Assembly: GCA_949987735.1 (NCBI GenBank) | Contig: OX465295.1 | Coordinates: 226,134,185-226,198,184, forward strand | Direction of reading: 5' to 3' | Length of the DNA stretch: 64,000 nt | Origin: Leucophora obtusa | Lineage: Eukaryota > Arthropoda > Insecta > Diptera > Anthomyiidae | Part shown: positions 32,826 through 43,870 of the stretch, in pieces | Layout: each line of letters opens with the position of its first letter | Numbering within the stretch: the stretch's first letter is position 1 | The notes under the pieces: generated by a model | The model's database searches: none | What the model was told of the DNA's origin: nothing | The model's input: the letters and a program-made list of their open reading frames with translations, nothing else | Translations under genes and position numbers: made by a program

Positions 32826-34909
32826 CACTGAACCAAAAACAGGTGTGAAATCAACTAAAATCCATATTAAATTGATGAATGGGTGATCACTATACAACTA
32901 ACAAAATCTGTCCATCAATTTAACGCATTGTTTAGTAGATTTATATTTTGACGTTTAACTATTGTATGTGGTATTATTTTGACAAAATATCGTCAAATGT
33001 ATTAACAAAAATTAGTTGTCTTAACAATTATATTTAATTAAATTGCATAATGATTTTGTTGTTTTTCCAATGCATTGTATTAAATTCAACAATGCATTTT
33101 ATTTAATTAATTAATTTTTTATCGATTTATTATTAATTTTTAAACTTATATTTCATTATTTTTATATTATTTTTCACCAATTTAAAATTTTTTTAAGCAA
33201 TATACATACAATATCTTTTTTATAATGAATTTGATAAAATATAAAAAATAATGAAATATAAAATTGAAATTATAATATAGCATAAAAACTCTTTATTTAA
33301 AACACATGTACCATTTTATATACAAAAATATATAACTTTATTTAAATTAATAATTCAAATACATTATATAACTTTCATTAATAGTTTGCCTTAAACAAAA
33401 TAACAAAAAGATAGATAATAATTTCAAAATTAATGACAGAAATTTTAATGTACGATTTAATTGAATTAAAATTAATAAATCTTCAATTAGCAATTCACTT
33501 TAAATCACTGAATTTGTTAATTATCTATACTTTGAAAAACATAAACACTTAATGTCAATTTATTGATATTTCCGACAATTACAAATACACATGCTAGCAC
33601 GAGTAATGACGCGACAAAACTAACCTCACTAAACTTTTTTCCACAGATTTAATACTCTTTTTTCAAATTGAAGAAAAATTATATCAAATTTACGTTGCAG
33701 CCTTTTTACAAAATTTTTTAGAGTTAACAAATTAAATTTTGTTAAAAAATGGACAAAAAAAATTAAAACAATTGTTTTGTAGAGAATTATTGACGGAAAT
33801 AAGTATGTTCATTTAAAAAAAAAGTAGTTGATTTAAAAACGAGTAAAAAGGTTAAAGTCGGGCATGACGACTATACAATACCCTACACCAGTCTGGGTAA
33901 AAGCCAACTAATGTTTGGATCCGAAATTCGAATGGGTTAAAATGGGGCTCGTGTCAAAATTTTCTATAATGTGAGTCAGCGCACCAAATTTCATTAAAAT
34001 ATCTTCTTATTTGCGACCTGCAGTTTGTAACCAAGCCAATTTTGGGGGGACCCTTATATGGGCACTAGTTCTAAACATGGACCGATGTTCACCAAAATCA
34101 ATAGGCTTCGTCCTTGGGCCAACATAGGTCTATGTACCAAATTTCATCAAAATATCTTAATATTTGCGACCTGCAGCGTATAAACAGTATAATTTTGGTA
34201 GGACCCTTATATGGGCACTAGGTCTAAACATGGACCGATGTTCACCAAAATCAATAGGCTGCGTTATTGGGCCAATATAGGTCTGCGTACCAAATTTCAT
34301 CAAAATATCTTAATATTTGCGACCTGCAGCGTATAAACAGTATAATTTTGGTAGGACCCTTATATGGGCACTAGGTCTAAACATGGACCGATGTTCACCA
34401 ACATCAATAGGCTGCGTTATTGGGACAATGTAGGTCTGTGCACCAAATTTCATCCAAATATTTTAATATTTACGACCTGCAGCGTATAAACAATATAATT
34501 TTGGTAGGACCCTTATATGGGCACTAGGTCTAAACATGGACCGATGTGCACCAAAATCAATAGGCTTCGTCCTTGGGCCAACATAGGTCTGCGTACCAAA
34601 TTTCATCAAAATATCTTAATATTTGCGACCTTGCATGGACAGAGAGACAGACGGACGGACGGACGGACATCGTTAAATCGAAATAAAAAAAAATTCTGAA
34701 GCGATCGGTATACTATAAGGTGGGTCTACGACCAATATTTTTTGGTGTTACAAACATCAGCACAAACTTATAATACCCTGACCACATAGTGGTGTAGGGT
34801 ATAAAAACACACATTAATTTGAATAAAAAATATATTGTTTTAACAATTCGTTTCATCAAAAAGTAACAAAATTTTTATGTTGATTTCACTTACGACTTTT
34901 GGTTCAGTG
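32826..34909. mobile_element. TA-flanked CACTGAACCAAAA element
   Basis: The ends are TA|CACTGAACCAAAAAC and, inverted, TA|CACTGAACCAAAAGTCG. The interior is AT-rich and carries a mini-me-like repeat at 33850-34805. No transposase frame was found. The terminus resembles CACTCAACCAAAAAAGT of the element at 47567-48341, so the two may share a mobiliser. Confidence 0.72.
33850..34805 (+). mobile_element. mini-me-like dipteran repeat with 153-bp tandem core
   Basis: Begins GGTTAAAGTCGGGCATGACG and ATACCCTACACCAG and ends with TGGTGTAGGGTATAAA. The core has four units with an exact spacing of 153 bp (the word GGACCCTTATATGGGCACTA at 34048, 34201, 34354 and 34507), each with AAACATGGACCGATGTTC and CAAATTTCATCAAAATAT. 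The last unit runs into a GACAGACGGACGGACGGAC microsatellite and a GTGTTACAAACATCAGCAC segment. A GTCY microsatellite next to a conserved core is the hallmark of mini-me repeats in flies. Confidence 0.75.
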
Positions 34910-35070
34910 TAGTATCAAGACATTTGTGGCTCATATACAGTATAGTTTGGGCACATTTTTAGCCATGTCTCCGAACTATGCGCACCACATACATATATAT
35001 ATATATACTGATGAGTGAAAAAAAAGTTAAATATACATAATACAATTTTGCTGAGTTTGTTTTATAAGTT

Positions 35071-35661
35071 ATAATGCATTAAACACATAGACGACTGCAG
35101 CTACACGACTACAAATGCTGCTGGCTGCAATTGTAGTCGTGTAGTCAGCTACTCAATTTTTTTGAAAACGACAGCAACATGTAAACAGATAATCCTAAAT
35201 ATTTGACATTTTGATAAATATTAATCTTTTTTGGTTTGTGCTTCTAAAATAATGGCTGAGGAATATTTTGTTAATTTTGTAAGATCCATTTTTTTTACAA
35301 CACATCACAATAAAGTTATTTCCAAATATAAATTAATGAAACCTTCAAACAATTGTAAAATATAAACAGCTGTTTCTTCAGTGTTCCCAAAACGGTGATT
35401 TTCTAGTCAGAACTAGCGATTTTATTTCGCCTCTAGCGGGAAAAATTGTCCTGTTTTACATATTTTGTTATATTGTCAACACTATTTTTGTTTTGTAGCC
35501 AACAAAAATAGAAATTATCCTAAGTTGACTACAGCGGCAAAAGTAGTCGTGTAGCCGTGTAGCTGTGTTGGTGTCAAAATAATCGTTTTCATATAAACGT
35601 GTGTATTTTATTTTTGACAGGCTGTAGTCGTGTAGCTGCAGTCGTCTATGTGTTTAATGCT
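35071..35661. mobile_element. Fold-back with GTAGTCGTGTAGC repeats
   Basis: The inverted ends are GCATTAAACACATAGACGAC followed by TGCAGCTACACGACTACA. Internal GTAGTCGTGTAGC words recur at 35130 and 35545-35570. It is 591 bp and non-coding. No unambiguous target duplication was seen. Confidence 0.7.
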
Positions 35662-36877
35662 TAATCACTGAGTTTCATGATATGTTAACACTGCGAACCC
35701 GAGAAATCTGAATCTTATATGTTTGGTTTGTAAAATGTATTAATTTTTGTTAAATGCTTATAGCTTCAATGGTTATTAAGATATAAGCTATTAAAGTTAA
35801 AAAAACCTTACGAGTTACTGGTTACGGAGTTTACATTTGGCCTATAAAATTGGTCACAAATTTTGTAGATTAACAAAAAATTGGTGGAATTGTTATAAAT
35901 TTTTTAAAACAGGTGACAGTGCCTATACAAGTCAAATGTAATCCATATATTACAAATTAGCTGGTTACATAGTTTTTATCACATTTTTCAAAATATGCCA
36001 ACTTAGATTTGGTCAACATAAGATTTTGATGGCAAATAGCTTCCCTATGCAATACCCATCTGTAGTATAAATTTCAAACTAAAAAACTAATTTCTTCTCG
36101 TTTTATATAAATTTTTGTTATTCTGCTGTCTCAAAGTATATTTATTTTTGGTGAAAATAAATGCTAACTCCCATTGTAAATTTCCAACATTTAAAAAAAA
36201 ATTTATTATAAATCTATTTCATATAATATTACATTTGGCATGCTGAATACGAATCTGGTAAAGATTTTGATATGCAATGGCCAGTTTTTGAGATATGGCA
36301 ATTGTAATATTGTAACATTATGTATGGGGCGATTAGAGTCAATAATTTATGCTTTGAAAGTAGCAAATTTGGAGTGACCCTGTTACAAAACAGCGTGAGT
36401 CAGATAGTGCCAAAGTTGTCCACCTCGAGATGGAAGAGGGTTTCAGAGCTTGTAAGGATCACAAAAATATTACGTTTGTACAATTTTCATTTCTAGTAAA
36501 ACTAGTAAAAAAAAAAATATTGTAAAAACTGCCAAATATTCAAAAGTAATCGAGCAAAAAAATTGTAAAAATAGTAAACAAACAAAAAAAAATTTATAAA
36601 AATCGCAAAAAAACGTCCGCGGAATGCAAACTTTAATGCTAATCATAAGAGTTAATTAATTTGATAACGTTTTACATAAAAATGTGTGCAATTTTATCAT
36701 TTAAACAAAAAACATATGACTAGTTTTTGCTAGAAGAAATTTTTCAAGTAAAAACTAGTAAAATTTACCCTTAAATTTTTTTACTAGTTTTTACTATTTT
36801 TTGTACTCGAACGGACTTTTGAGTAAAACCATTAAAGGTAGTAAAAAATAGCATGTAAACAAACCATAGCTGTTAAG
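35662..36877. other. Unassigned AT-rich stretch
   Basis: No gene or complete element recognised. A CTAGTAAAACTAGTAAAAAA / TTTTTACTAGTTTT pair at about 36495 and 36780 suggests another small decayed fold-back. Confidence 0.35.
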
Positions 36878-37098
36878 TTATGATTAGTAATCATAATAAT
36901 TAGTAATTAGATTACTTTCTTTTTTATGGTAAAGTAATGATTAAATTACGATTATATTCTGTTTCGGATGATTACTAATTGATTGCGATTCCAAGTAATC
37001 TAAAAGTAATCAGGATTACTTCTAATTACGATAAAATAATCATAATAATCAAAAAATAATCCGACTACTTTTAATGATTACTTTTGATTCTTTTTGAT
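36878..37098. repeat. AGTAATCATAATAATTAG-type repeat cluster
   Basis: The cluster is densely packed with GTAATCA/TGATTAC words in both orientations, in the style of the other MITEs built from one short word. The termini are unclear. Confidence 0.5.
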
Positions 37099-37369
37099 TA
37101 TTTTCAAAGTCTATTGCATTCGCACTTATTGAATGTCATAAACAAATGTAGTGACGAACACTTTTGTCCACATGAAAGTCAACCAGTATTTGATTTTAGT
37201 TATTTTTTTCTTAACCGGCATATCTTTTATAAGATTTATCAATTTTATTATTGCTAACCTGTTTGCATTCTTCTTAACTTCTTTTATAGGCAATTGGAAA
37301 CCATTGCTTGTGGTATTTATTGCTTTTATTATCATTATTCGAGATGGGATCGTGAGTATCTTTCTTACG

Positions 37370-37625
37370 GGGAATGAGTGGTCAATTGCCCTCAAAGTAC
37401 ATATTTCGGGACTGGTTAAAGCAAGACTTGTCACAAGATTGGAATAATTTACTACCGCGGTGGGTCAAGCAGTGTCAGTTATAAATACTTAAATGACTAG
37501 TCCCGTGACTGATGAAATGATGACATACCTATACCTATCCCGTGACTTGTTAAAGCAGGACTTGTCACAGAACAGGTTTATGCAGTGTCAATTGTACTTA
37601 AGGGACTAGTGAAACGAGGACACAT
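37370..37625 (+). repeat. Irregular tandem repeat (GGGACTAGT..AAAGCAGGACTTGTC)
   Basis: Phrases such as CGGGACTGGTTAAAGCAAGA, CCCGTGACTTGTTAAAGCAG and AGGGACTAGTGAAACGAGG recur about every 65-110 bp with GCAGTGTCA(G/A)TT between them. Possibly a minisatellite. Non-coding. Confidence 0.5.
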
Positions 37626-38280
37626 CATTTAACTGGATAAGTATGTAATAGAAAACAGCAATATTGAGACTTTACTCTTTGGAAACTGTTATACTTATAT
37701 TTCTAAAAGTAAACCCATTTTTAATCGCTTACCGGTAGCGTGCAAATTTTTTACAAAGCTCAGTCGGAAGATTGGTCGGTTTCCCTGTAACCATTTTTTT
37801 ATATTTTATTTTCAAAATTTAGCTCCGCCCTATGGTGGCATTGAAAGTAATAAAATTTCAGACTTTAACACACGTTAAAGATTAAAATTTTTCAAAAATT
37901 TAATTTTTATTTTTTGATAAGACATATCTCTGCTGGAAATTTCGGCCACATAAACAGGGGAAAAAATGCAAATTTTTCCAAGACCAGAAAAAAAATATAA
38001 GACTCTAAATCTATATATATAAAAAGAAGTGTACATTTTGATGTCACCACTAACTGCGGAAACGGGTAACCGATCTCAACCAAAATTTCAGGATAGGTTG
38101 AGGATGGTCCGTGGATGGTTTATGTGAAATTGACCCAGTGGTTCCGGAGATATAGCATTTAGATTTTCCTATATATTCCCATACAAAATTTTCGTGTTAC
38201 TATGACAACCAGGCAGCACTTATAGCATTAACCTAATCTAATCTCAGCTCATCCTATCTCATTTATCTCATCCCAATTTT
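37626..38280. other. Unassigned stretch
   Basis: Positions 38015-38200 hold a moderately GC-rich patch (GCGGAAACGGGTAACCGATC, GGTCCGTGGATGG, AGTGGTTCCGGAG) of dispersed-repeat character. No frame is supported. Confidence 0.35.
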
Positions 38281-38281
38281 T

Positions 38282-38715
38282 TATTGTGGAAACACTTTTT
38301 TTTTGTGAAATATATTTTTTTTTTGGAAAAAGTTTTTTTTTTTTTTGTGAAATATTTTTTTTTTTGTGGAAACATTTTTTTTTTGAAACTTTTTTTTGTG
38401 AAATCTTTTTTTTTTGTGAAATCTTTTTTTTTTGTGAAATCTTTTTTTTTTGTAGAAAAAGTTTTTTTTTTTTGGAAACATTTTTTTTTGTGGAAACTTT
38501 TTTTTTGTGTAAAATTTTTTTTTTGTTGGATTTATTTTTTGTGGAAACTTTTTTTTTGCAAAAGTTTTTTTTTTGGTAAAATTTTTTTTTGTGGAAACTT
38601 TGTTTTGAGGGATTTTTTTTGTAGAAACTTTTTTTTGTGCAAACACTTTTTTTGTGAAAACTTTTTTTTTTTTTTGTTGAAACACTTTTTTATTGTGGAA
38701 ATTTTTTTTTCAAAA
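38282..38715. repeat. T-rich simple repeat with GTGGAAAC / GTGAAATC spacers
   Basis: The tract is about 430 bp of T7-T13 runs separated by GTGAAATC, GTGGAAAC or GTAGAAAC words. Long frames on both strands (Phe/Cys-rich or Lys-rich) are artefacts of the composition. Confidence 0.8.
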
Positions 38716-39240
38716 TCGGACTTCGACTTATATTTAAATTTTTTTTAAAAAAAACCTTAAACATTTTTTAAATCTTGACTTTAAGCGACTATATTTGAAA
38801 AGTTATTGAGATATTGATAGACATATAAGATTGAAAAATAGGGCACAGAATTAAAATTAAACTGTGTAAAATGTTTTCTTTCCGAGGATATAGTTACTAA
38901 ATTATAAATTTTTTATTGAAAAAATCGGCTGAAAAATTGAAAAAAGTTAAATCGCGAATTGCGCAAAACCTAGAGCCAATTTGAACAAACTGGTTGCAAA
39001 TTCGAAATCACCACCCCTAATTATCCTAAACACTGCAATAACATTCACCTTTTTTTTGTAGAGCAGTGTTATTCGAAAGTAGAATATATAGGGATACATG
39101 TTTTTTGAATAAAGCAAAAATATGCAATGTAAATTTTCAATATTGAAAGTTAAACCTGGAAATCTTTTAAGGAAAAAACGTCTATTTTATTTCAACAATG
39201 TCTCAATATCTTTTGAGCAATTTAAACTTCATATTCGAAT
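38716..39240. other. Unassigned stretch
   Basis: AT-rich text without a gene, element end or RNA that I can support. Confidence 0.4.
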
Positions 39241-39657
39241 CTTTTATTTTTCTTTTTAGAGAAGCAACACTCATTAAATTCTTCCTATTAATTAACGTGT
39301 TGCTTTATTTGGAAAGAGGATAAAGAAGAGATAGGAGGTGGTGAAAGATGAGAGGCTTCAAATATGGCAACACTATAATTGCGCGGGATGTTGAATTTTA
39401 GAACAGTTGTTGCGCGCCATTTGATGGTGAGTTGGCGAACTTTTGTTGAGGCTGTTTATTTCATAGCCCTGTTATATTATTTTACTTCGGTGGGGTTAAG
39501 TGCTATGAGAATAGTGAAGGGGGACACTCTATTAGGGATAAAAAAATCATACACATTATTTTTTCCAAATTGATGTTGCGGTCGCTGGGGATCGAACCCG
39601 CAACCACTTCTGTAACAGTTCAACGTGCTATCCATTACACCACAGCTCTCACATCGT
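39241..39657 (-). mobile_element. tRNA-derived SINE, copy 2
   Basis: Inverted relative to 18187-18571. On the minus strand the tRNA-like head (39657-39588) has TGGTGTAATGGATAGCACG (box A), a CTGTTAC loop (GTT triplet, Asn-like) and an intact box B GGTTCGATCCC. The body shares TTTCTATCCC / CACTTAACCCCACCGAAGTA, CGCGCAACAACTGTTCTAAA and GCAACACTCATTAAATTC-type blocks and ends in an A-rich tail near 39241. Its intact box B makes it a better preserved head than copy 1. Confidence 0.78.
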
Positions 39658-39899
39658 CGTTATTTATTAAGTGTGCCTATTTGATTTTATTTTTACTTAA
39701 AAAGTAGAAAATTTGTTCTAACCTAAGCGAAGGGGGCTTTTATTTTGAAGATTTTTACATTAATAAAAAACATTGTATTTTATTTTCATAAAAATATTTA
39801 ATTCCTATACGAAACAAATTATATTTTAAACTTTAAGGTACGCTAACCCGATATGACAAAATTAGTTTTCGGTTTAATTAACATCCCAAAAACTAGGCC
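39658..39899. repeat. Repeat fragment shared with 47040-47110
   Basis: GTTTTCGGTTTAATTAACATCCCAAAAACTAGGCC near 39866-39899 is mirrored at about 47042-47100. The 39904-41086 element abuts it at TTAA. Confidence 0.45.
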
Positions 39900-39903
39900 T
39901 TAA

Positions 39904-41086
39904 GCCGAGCACACACGGTCAATATAATTTTTTTCAATTTTATTGATCTTTTCATACACACTTTCAATGTTATAAGAAAAACATAAGTTGAAATTAAATT
40001 GATCAATATTTTCCATCCCATGAAAAATTTTGCAAATTTTAAAATAAAACCACGTATAAAGTGATTACTTTTTTATTTTGTAATAATTTATACGCTTTTA
40101 TAATTTTATTTATTTTTCAACAACAAAAAACAAATTTAAAAAAACTAACATTTCAATATTGACCACACTTTTCAGTAATATGAAATTGAAAAACAAAAAT
40201 CCAAAACATTTTGAATTTTTCAATTTAATTGATAACCATTCAATAGAGGGTACATACCTTCAATTAATTTGTAAACAATCAAAAATTGATCCATAATAGG
40301 TGTGTTTCTTTACTTTTTGGGTAAAGTTCGGTAAAATGATAGTTAACAAGAAATACTCTCACGAAGTGACAAAAATGCCCAAAAGTAAACGAACGCGAAA
40401 AACTATATTTGAAGCCCGACAAAGAAACGTCAATAGATTTGTGCATTATATTTCGTTTTGGTGAGCGCTCTTTCTAGTTCTTGTTCAATTTGTTGTAAAA
40501 ATCTAGATAGATTTTCTAGTTAAACCCCTTTTTAAATCAAAAATTTTCTTCTCAGCCATTTTATATACAAAAAGGAATGCGTACTTTATTAAATTTGGTA
40601 AAGATTTTAATATTAAACAAAAGCTTCGATTTATTTACATATTTATCTCTTTAACACATTTAAACAAGCGTCTTCAAAAAATTGTCGGTAATTTTATGGA
40701 GTTGTAACATAACCGATAAACTTTTGCAACTTTTTTACTAATTTTTGTAAATGATAAAAATATTTTCTGAATGAATGAAATGAGCGATTGAACTAAAAGA
40801 GCTATTAGTTGTGAACTAGGTCTTTGGTTCAAATTAGTGCATAGTTCAATTGAACTAGTTGAACCCAACTGATGCTATAACAGCTGATAAAAACAATTTA
40901 CCCAAATTTACACGAAAAAAAAGTCTGGGCTTTTTCGTGCAAGAAGAACAAGAATATTACTCTCTCATGACAGCTCTCATTTACCCAAATGTGCAGTAAG
41001 AAAACGCTTTTTGGTAAAATTGGGATCCCGCGGGATCCCAATGTTGAGTACCCGAACAGACTTAATATTGAACGTGTGTGCTTTAC
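39904..41086. mobile_element. TTAA-flanked element with GCACACACG ends
   Basis: The inverted ends are GCCGAGCACACACGGTCAAT and GTAAAGCACACACGTTCAAT, with TTAA at 39900-39903 and 41087-41090. Subterminal TCAATATTGA / TTCAATTGAAC words occur on both sides, and a TGAACTAGTT cluster lies inside at 40770-40875. TTAA suggests piggyBac-type mobilisation, but the termini do not start with the usual CC, so the class is uncertain. No transposase frame. Confidence 0.6.
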
Positions 41087-41090
41087 TTAA

Positions 41091-41603
41091 GGCACGCCGC
41101 AAAATCTAGCGGGCTTACCCGCTAGTTATTATATATTTTTCACTGCGTTATATCGTCTTCCTATTTAAATTTGTCTTCTTGGCATTTGGTCACCTCCAAT
41201 GAACGCCATATTAAAGTCGCTGCCTCCTTGGGACCTTTCCTGCGTGTCATCTGGGACCGGTCCCTTTCGCCGTAGGGTTTTACTCACGATCATGCTCGCT
41301 CACAACAAAAAATATTACTGACGCACGGTATTGTTTGCAGGGATGATAAAGTTAGTACTTTAGTACTTTTTATGGTACTATTAGAACCTCAAAAGTACTA
41401 TGGTACTCCTATGACTCATTTAGTAATATTTACAAATTTTCGTATTTTGTGTTTTTGTTTTAATTTTCCTACTAAAGCACCGTAAGTTGTTTCGATTTCA
41501 CGTTAAAAAACTGTTGTACTCCATATAAAAAAAATGATTTTTCACGATGAGTTTCACGTGAAAATTGTGTAGAGTTTGTTTTCACGCAAATTTAATGTAC
41601 AAG
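41091..41603. other. GC-richer unassigned stretch
   Basis: Positions 41165-41330 are distinctly GC-rich for this window (GGGACCTTTCCTGCGTGTCA, GGGACCGGTCCCTTTCGCCG). Short frames exist on both strands but none matches a family I know. An AGTACTTTAGTACT palindromic cluster lies at 41350-41410. Confidence 0.4.
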
Positions 41604-41935
41604 CCCAGTGTAGAAACGGTTTTTTGGACTACCAGTAATGACACCAACTTACCTTCTGCATTATTTTAAATCATATAATAATGAGTTACTGATAATGACT
41701 TATTTTTATCATTATTTTAAATAGAAAATAATTTTCTAGATTTTTTTGAAGATTTTTTGAAATCTATTTTTAGACTCAATATTTTTTAAACACTGGTAAG
41801 GACATATCTAACCACATATTTTTTGATTTTTTGTATGTTGGCGAGTAAGCTTACTTGTGTGAAGCAGGTCAATTATGTTTTTATCTATTAAATATTACAT
41901 GTCGCTATATCTCAGATGGTAGAGCTTTAAATTTA
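41604..41935 (+). mobile_element. CCCAGTGTAGAAA TIR element, copy 3 (truncated in tRNA-like module)
   Basis: Starts CCCAGTGTAGAAACGG, follows the same text as copies 1 and 2 (GTAATGACACCAACTTACC, AGACTCAATATTTTTTAAAC) and stops just after TATATCTCAGATGGTAGAGC. Only the box A half of the module and the left arm remain. The break falls inside the tRNA-like module. Confidence 0.75.
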
Positions 41936-42191
41936 ACAAAATGCCTCTAAATCGATTCACGCCCAACGGATTGATTAAAAAAAACCTCATTTTTGTAATC
42001 GTGAGAAAATTTCCTTTCATTTGAGTACCATTTTCGTTTAATTTTTTACTTTTCTCGAAAAAAAACAGTAAAATAAGCAGTTGAAAGGCAAAAATAAGCC
42101 TATAAACTTTCTTATTTCTTCATTAAAATCCTCATCAAATTAAAATTTTTTACTTAATGCAATGCTACATTCCTTGGAAGTTCAGGAATAA
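41936..42191. other. Short unassigned stretch
   Basis: AT-rich DNA between two tRNA-bearing elements. Nothing recognised. Confidence 0.4.
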
Positions 42192-42412
42192 CCCAGCAAA
42201 ACCTTTCATTACCATGTAATGAGTTTTAGGTATTGAAATCTTAAGTGTTCACTAGTTACTTTTTAATTACTAAACTACTTATTTTAACATGGTGATGTCA
42301 TTGGAGGAAAGTCATTACACTGATGTTACCTGTAAGTAGTTTATCAGCTGTTCTATAAATAGATGTTGAATATAGATTTAAAAAAGTATAAAAATTTAAA
42401 AATCAATAGGAG

Positions 42413-42478
42413 CTGACACGTATTGATCAGCGTACCCCTCGATTGTCAGGCAAACACTCTAACCATTAGACCACGACA
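42413..42478 (-). repeat. tRNA-Val-like module 1
   Basis: On the minus strand GTGGTCTAATGGTTAGAGTG and TTTGCCTGACAATCG resemble the D- and anticodon arms of tRNA-Val. The loop CTGACAA places GAC at the anticodon position. The T-arm side (GCTGATCAATACG) is degenerate. Confidence 0.6.
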
Positions 42479-42644
42479 TCACTATGATTTGTATTGCTTT
42501 AACTTATGTACACATTTATTGTGGCAACTGTTATACATGTCTATTTTTCACAAAACTTGTTTTTATTAAATACTGCTTATTGAACATCAACATTTCTATA
42601 AATAGATGTTTAATATAAATTACTAAAAAAAACAACAATGGAAG

Positions 42645-42712
42645 CTAACACGAGTTGAGCAGCGATCCTCATGTCTGTCAGGCAAAAACGATAACCACTA
42701 GGCTACGCCATA
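42645..42712 (-). repeat. tRNA-Val-like module 2
   Basis: On the minus strand GGCGTAGCCTAGTGGTTATC and TTTTGCCTGACAGACATGAG follow tRNA-Val even more closely than module 1, again with GAC at the anticodon position. Box B is degenerate (GCTGCTCAACTCG). Confidence 0.62.
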
Positions 42713-42939
42713 GTTATGGTTTTTAATGATGTAGAACATATATTATTGGTTTCAGCTATTGTGAAATAGTAATGTGTGGGGTATAATTATCGGTAACTCA
42801 TTACATTTAGTTTAAAAGTAATTCAACGGGTAATGAGATATGAGATCTAAGTAATGCATGTAGTAATGACCAGTCATTACCAAGGTTTTGCTGGGAAGAC
42901 AAAGTTGTGACAGTCTTAAATTTATTTTCATCGGCAAAT

Positions 42940-43570
42940 GCATTAATTGTATTAAAGGAATTAAATGTGCTAAAATCCCAAAACTTATTTAAAAAATTGT
43001 GAAAAATAATCTGTTGAAGGCATGGCCCTATCCGAATTTCATTCTTGCCTAAGGAAATCGGCATTGTCATATTTGTACTATTAAAATTCAAGTTGGAAAA
43101 ACAAAAATTTATTTTAACAAGAGAAAGTAGGAAAGTTATCATTTTCTTAGCGGACAACTGAAGAGTAGAGTGATGTCTACGAAACAATTGTATTGTCTAT
43201 CATGAAAATGATCAACCCTTTTTGAAACAACAAATAAAAATCTAATATGACAATATCATATTAGAATTTGGACTTGAGGTAGAAGAATATTCTAACTAAA
43301 TATATGAAAATATAGAAAGTCCGAAAAAACAATTTTTGTATTTTTTAATGCAAAAATTAAAATAATTGTTGAAAATAAGCACACCACGGCTAAAATCTCA
43401 TTCAAATATTTATTTTGTTTTGAGTTTAAAATTAGTTGTTTTTACAAAATGTATTGACAACGGACATACATATAAATAGTACCCAAAGGGTACTTTTATG
43501 TAATTGTTGCTTTCAAAAAGGAGTTGATTTATAACTGGTTTTACCAAATCAGACAGTTCATATACGAAAG
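42940..43570. repeat. Dispersed repeats, first half of a 497-bp duplication
   Basis: 43127-43371 is repeated almost without change at 43624-43870. 42950-43010 matches 17540-17610 (AATTAAATGTGCTAAAAT), and 43335-43570 matches 32335-32580. No gene. Confidence 0.6.
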
Positions 43571-43623
43571 TACAAAATTCTCATCCCGTTGGTTTTTTGT
43601 ACCTTATATAATGTCTCGGTTTG

Positions 43624-43870
43624 AGTAGGAAAGTTATCATTTTCTTAGCGGACAACTGAAGAGTAGAGTGATGTCTACGAAACAATTGTATTGTCTATCA
43701 TGAAAATGATCAACCCTTTTTGAAACAACAAATAAAAATCTAATATGACAATATCATATTAGAATTTGGACTTGAGGTAGAAGAATATTCTAACTAAATA
43801 TATGAAAATATAGAAAGTCCGAAAAAACAATTTTTGTATTTTTTAATGCAAAAATTAAAATAATTGTTGA
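43624..43870 (+). repeat. Second copy of a ~245-bp direct repeat (spacing 497 bp)
   Basis: Starts GTAGGAAAGTTATCATTTTC and runs to AAAATAATTGTTGA, like 43127-43371. The near identity points to a recent tandem duplication or an assembly artefact. Confidence 0.7.

Larger units (their letters stand above)
32700..34990. repeat. Dispersed repeat split by a 2.1-kb element
   Basis: 32700-32825 and 34910-34990 together match, inverted, the repeat at 7690-7880 (GCACAGCGCATGCTA, GACATTTGGTTAG, then CATTTTTAGCCATGTC). The insertion 32826-34909 sits between them at a TA. Confidence 0.55.
42192..42895. mobile_element. CCCAGCAAAACC TIR element with two tandem tRNA-Val-like modules
   Basis: The inverted ends are CCCAGCAAAACCTTTCATTACC (42192) and CCCAGCAAAACCTTGGTAATGA (ending 42895). 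The subterminal zones consist of CATTAC/GTAATGA words, as in the CCCAGTGTAGAAA family. The middle is a duplicated unit of about 235 bp (TTCTATAAATAGATGTT at about 42351 and 42593), each carrying one tRNA-like module on the minus strand. It is 704 bp with no transposase frame. Confidence 0.8.

Noticed and set aside
35071..35661. TTAA insertion (TTAAACACATAG ends)
   Set aside because: The inverted repeat continues outward beyond TTAA through GCA/TGC, so TTAA is part of the terminal repeat and not a clean target duplication.
37126..37447. Opposed open frames of about 100 codons, one looking like a membrane protein
   Set aside because: T-rich DNA gives hydrophobic residues by composition. There is no recognisable family, and the stretch adjoins a minisatellite-like repeat.
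38281..38748. Long overlapping open frames on both strands (134 and 154 codons)
   Set aside because: They are translations of a T-run simple repeat (Phe/Cys-rich one way, Lys-rich the other) with no domain and no start context.
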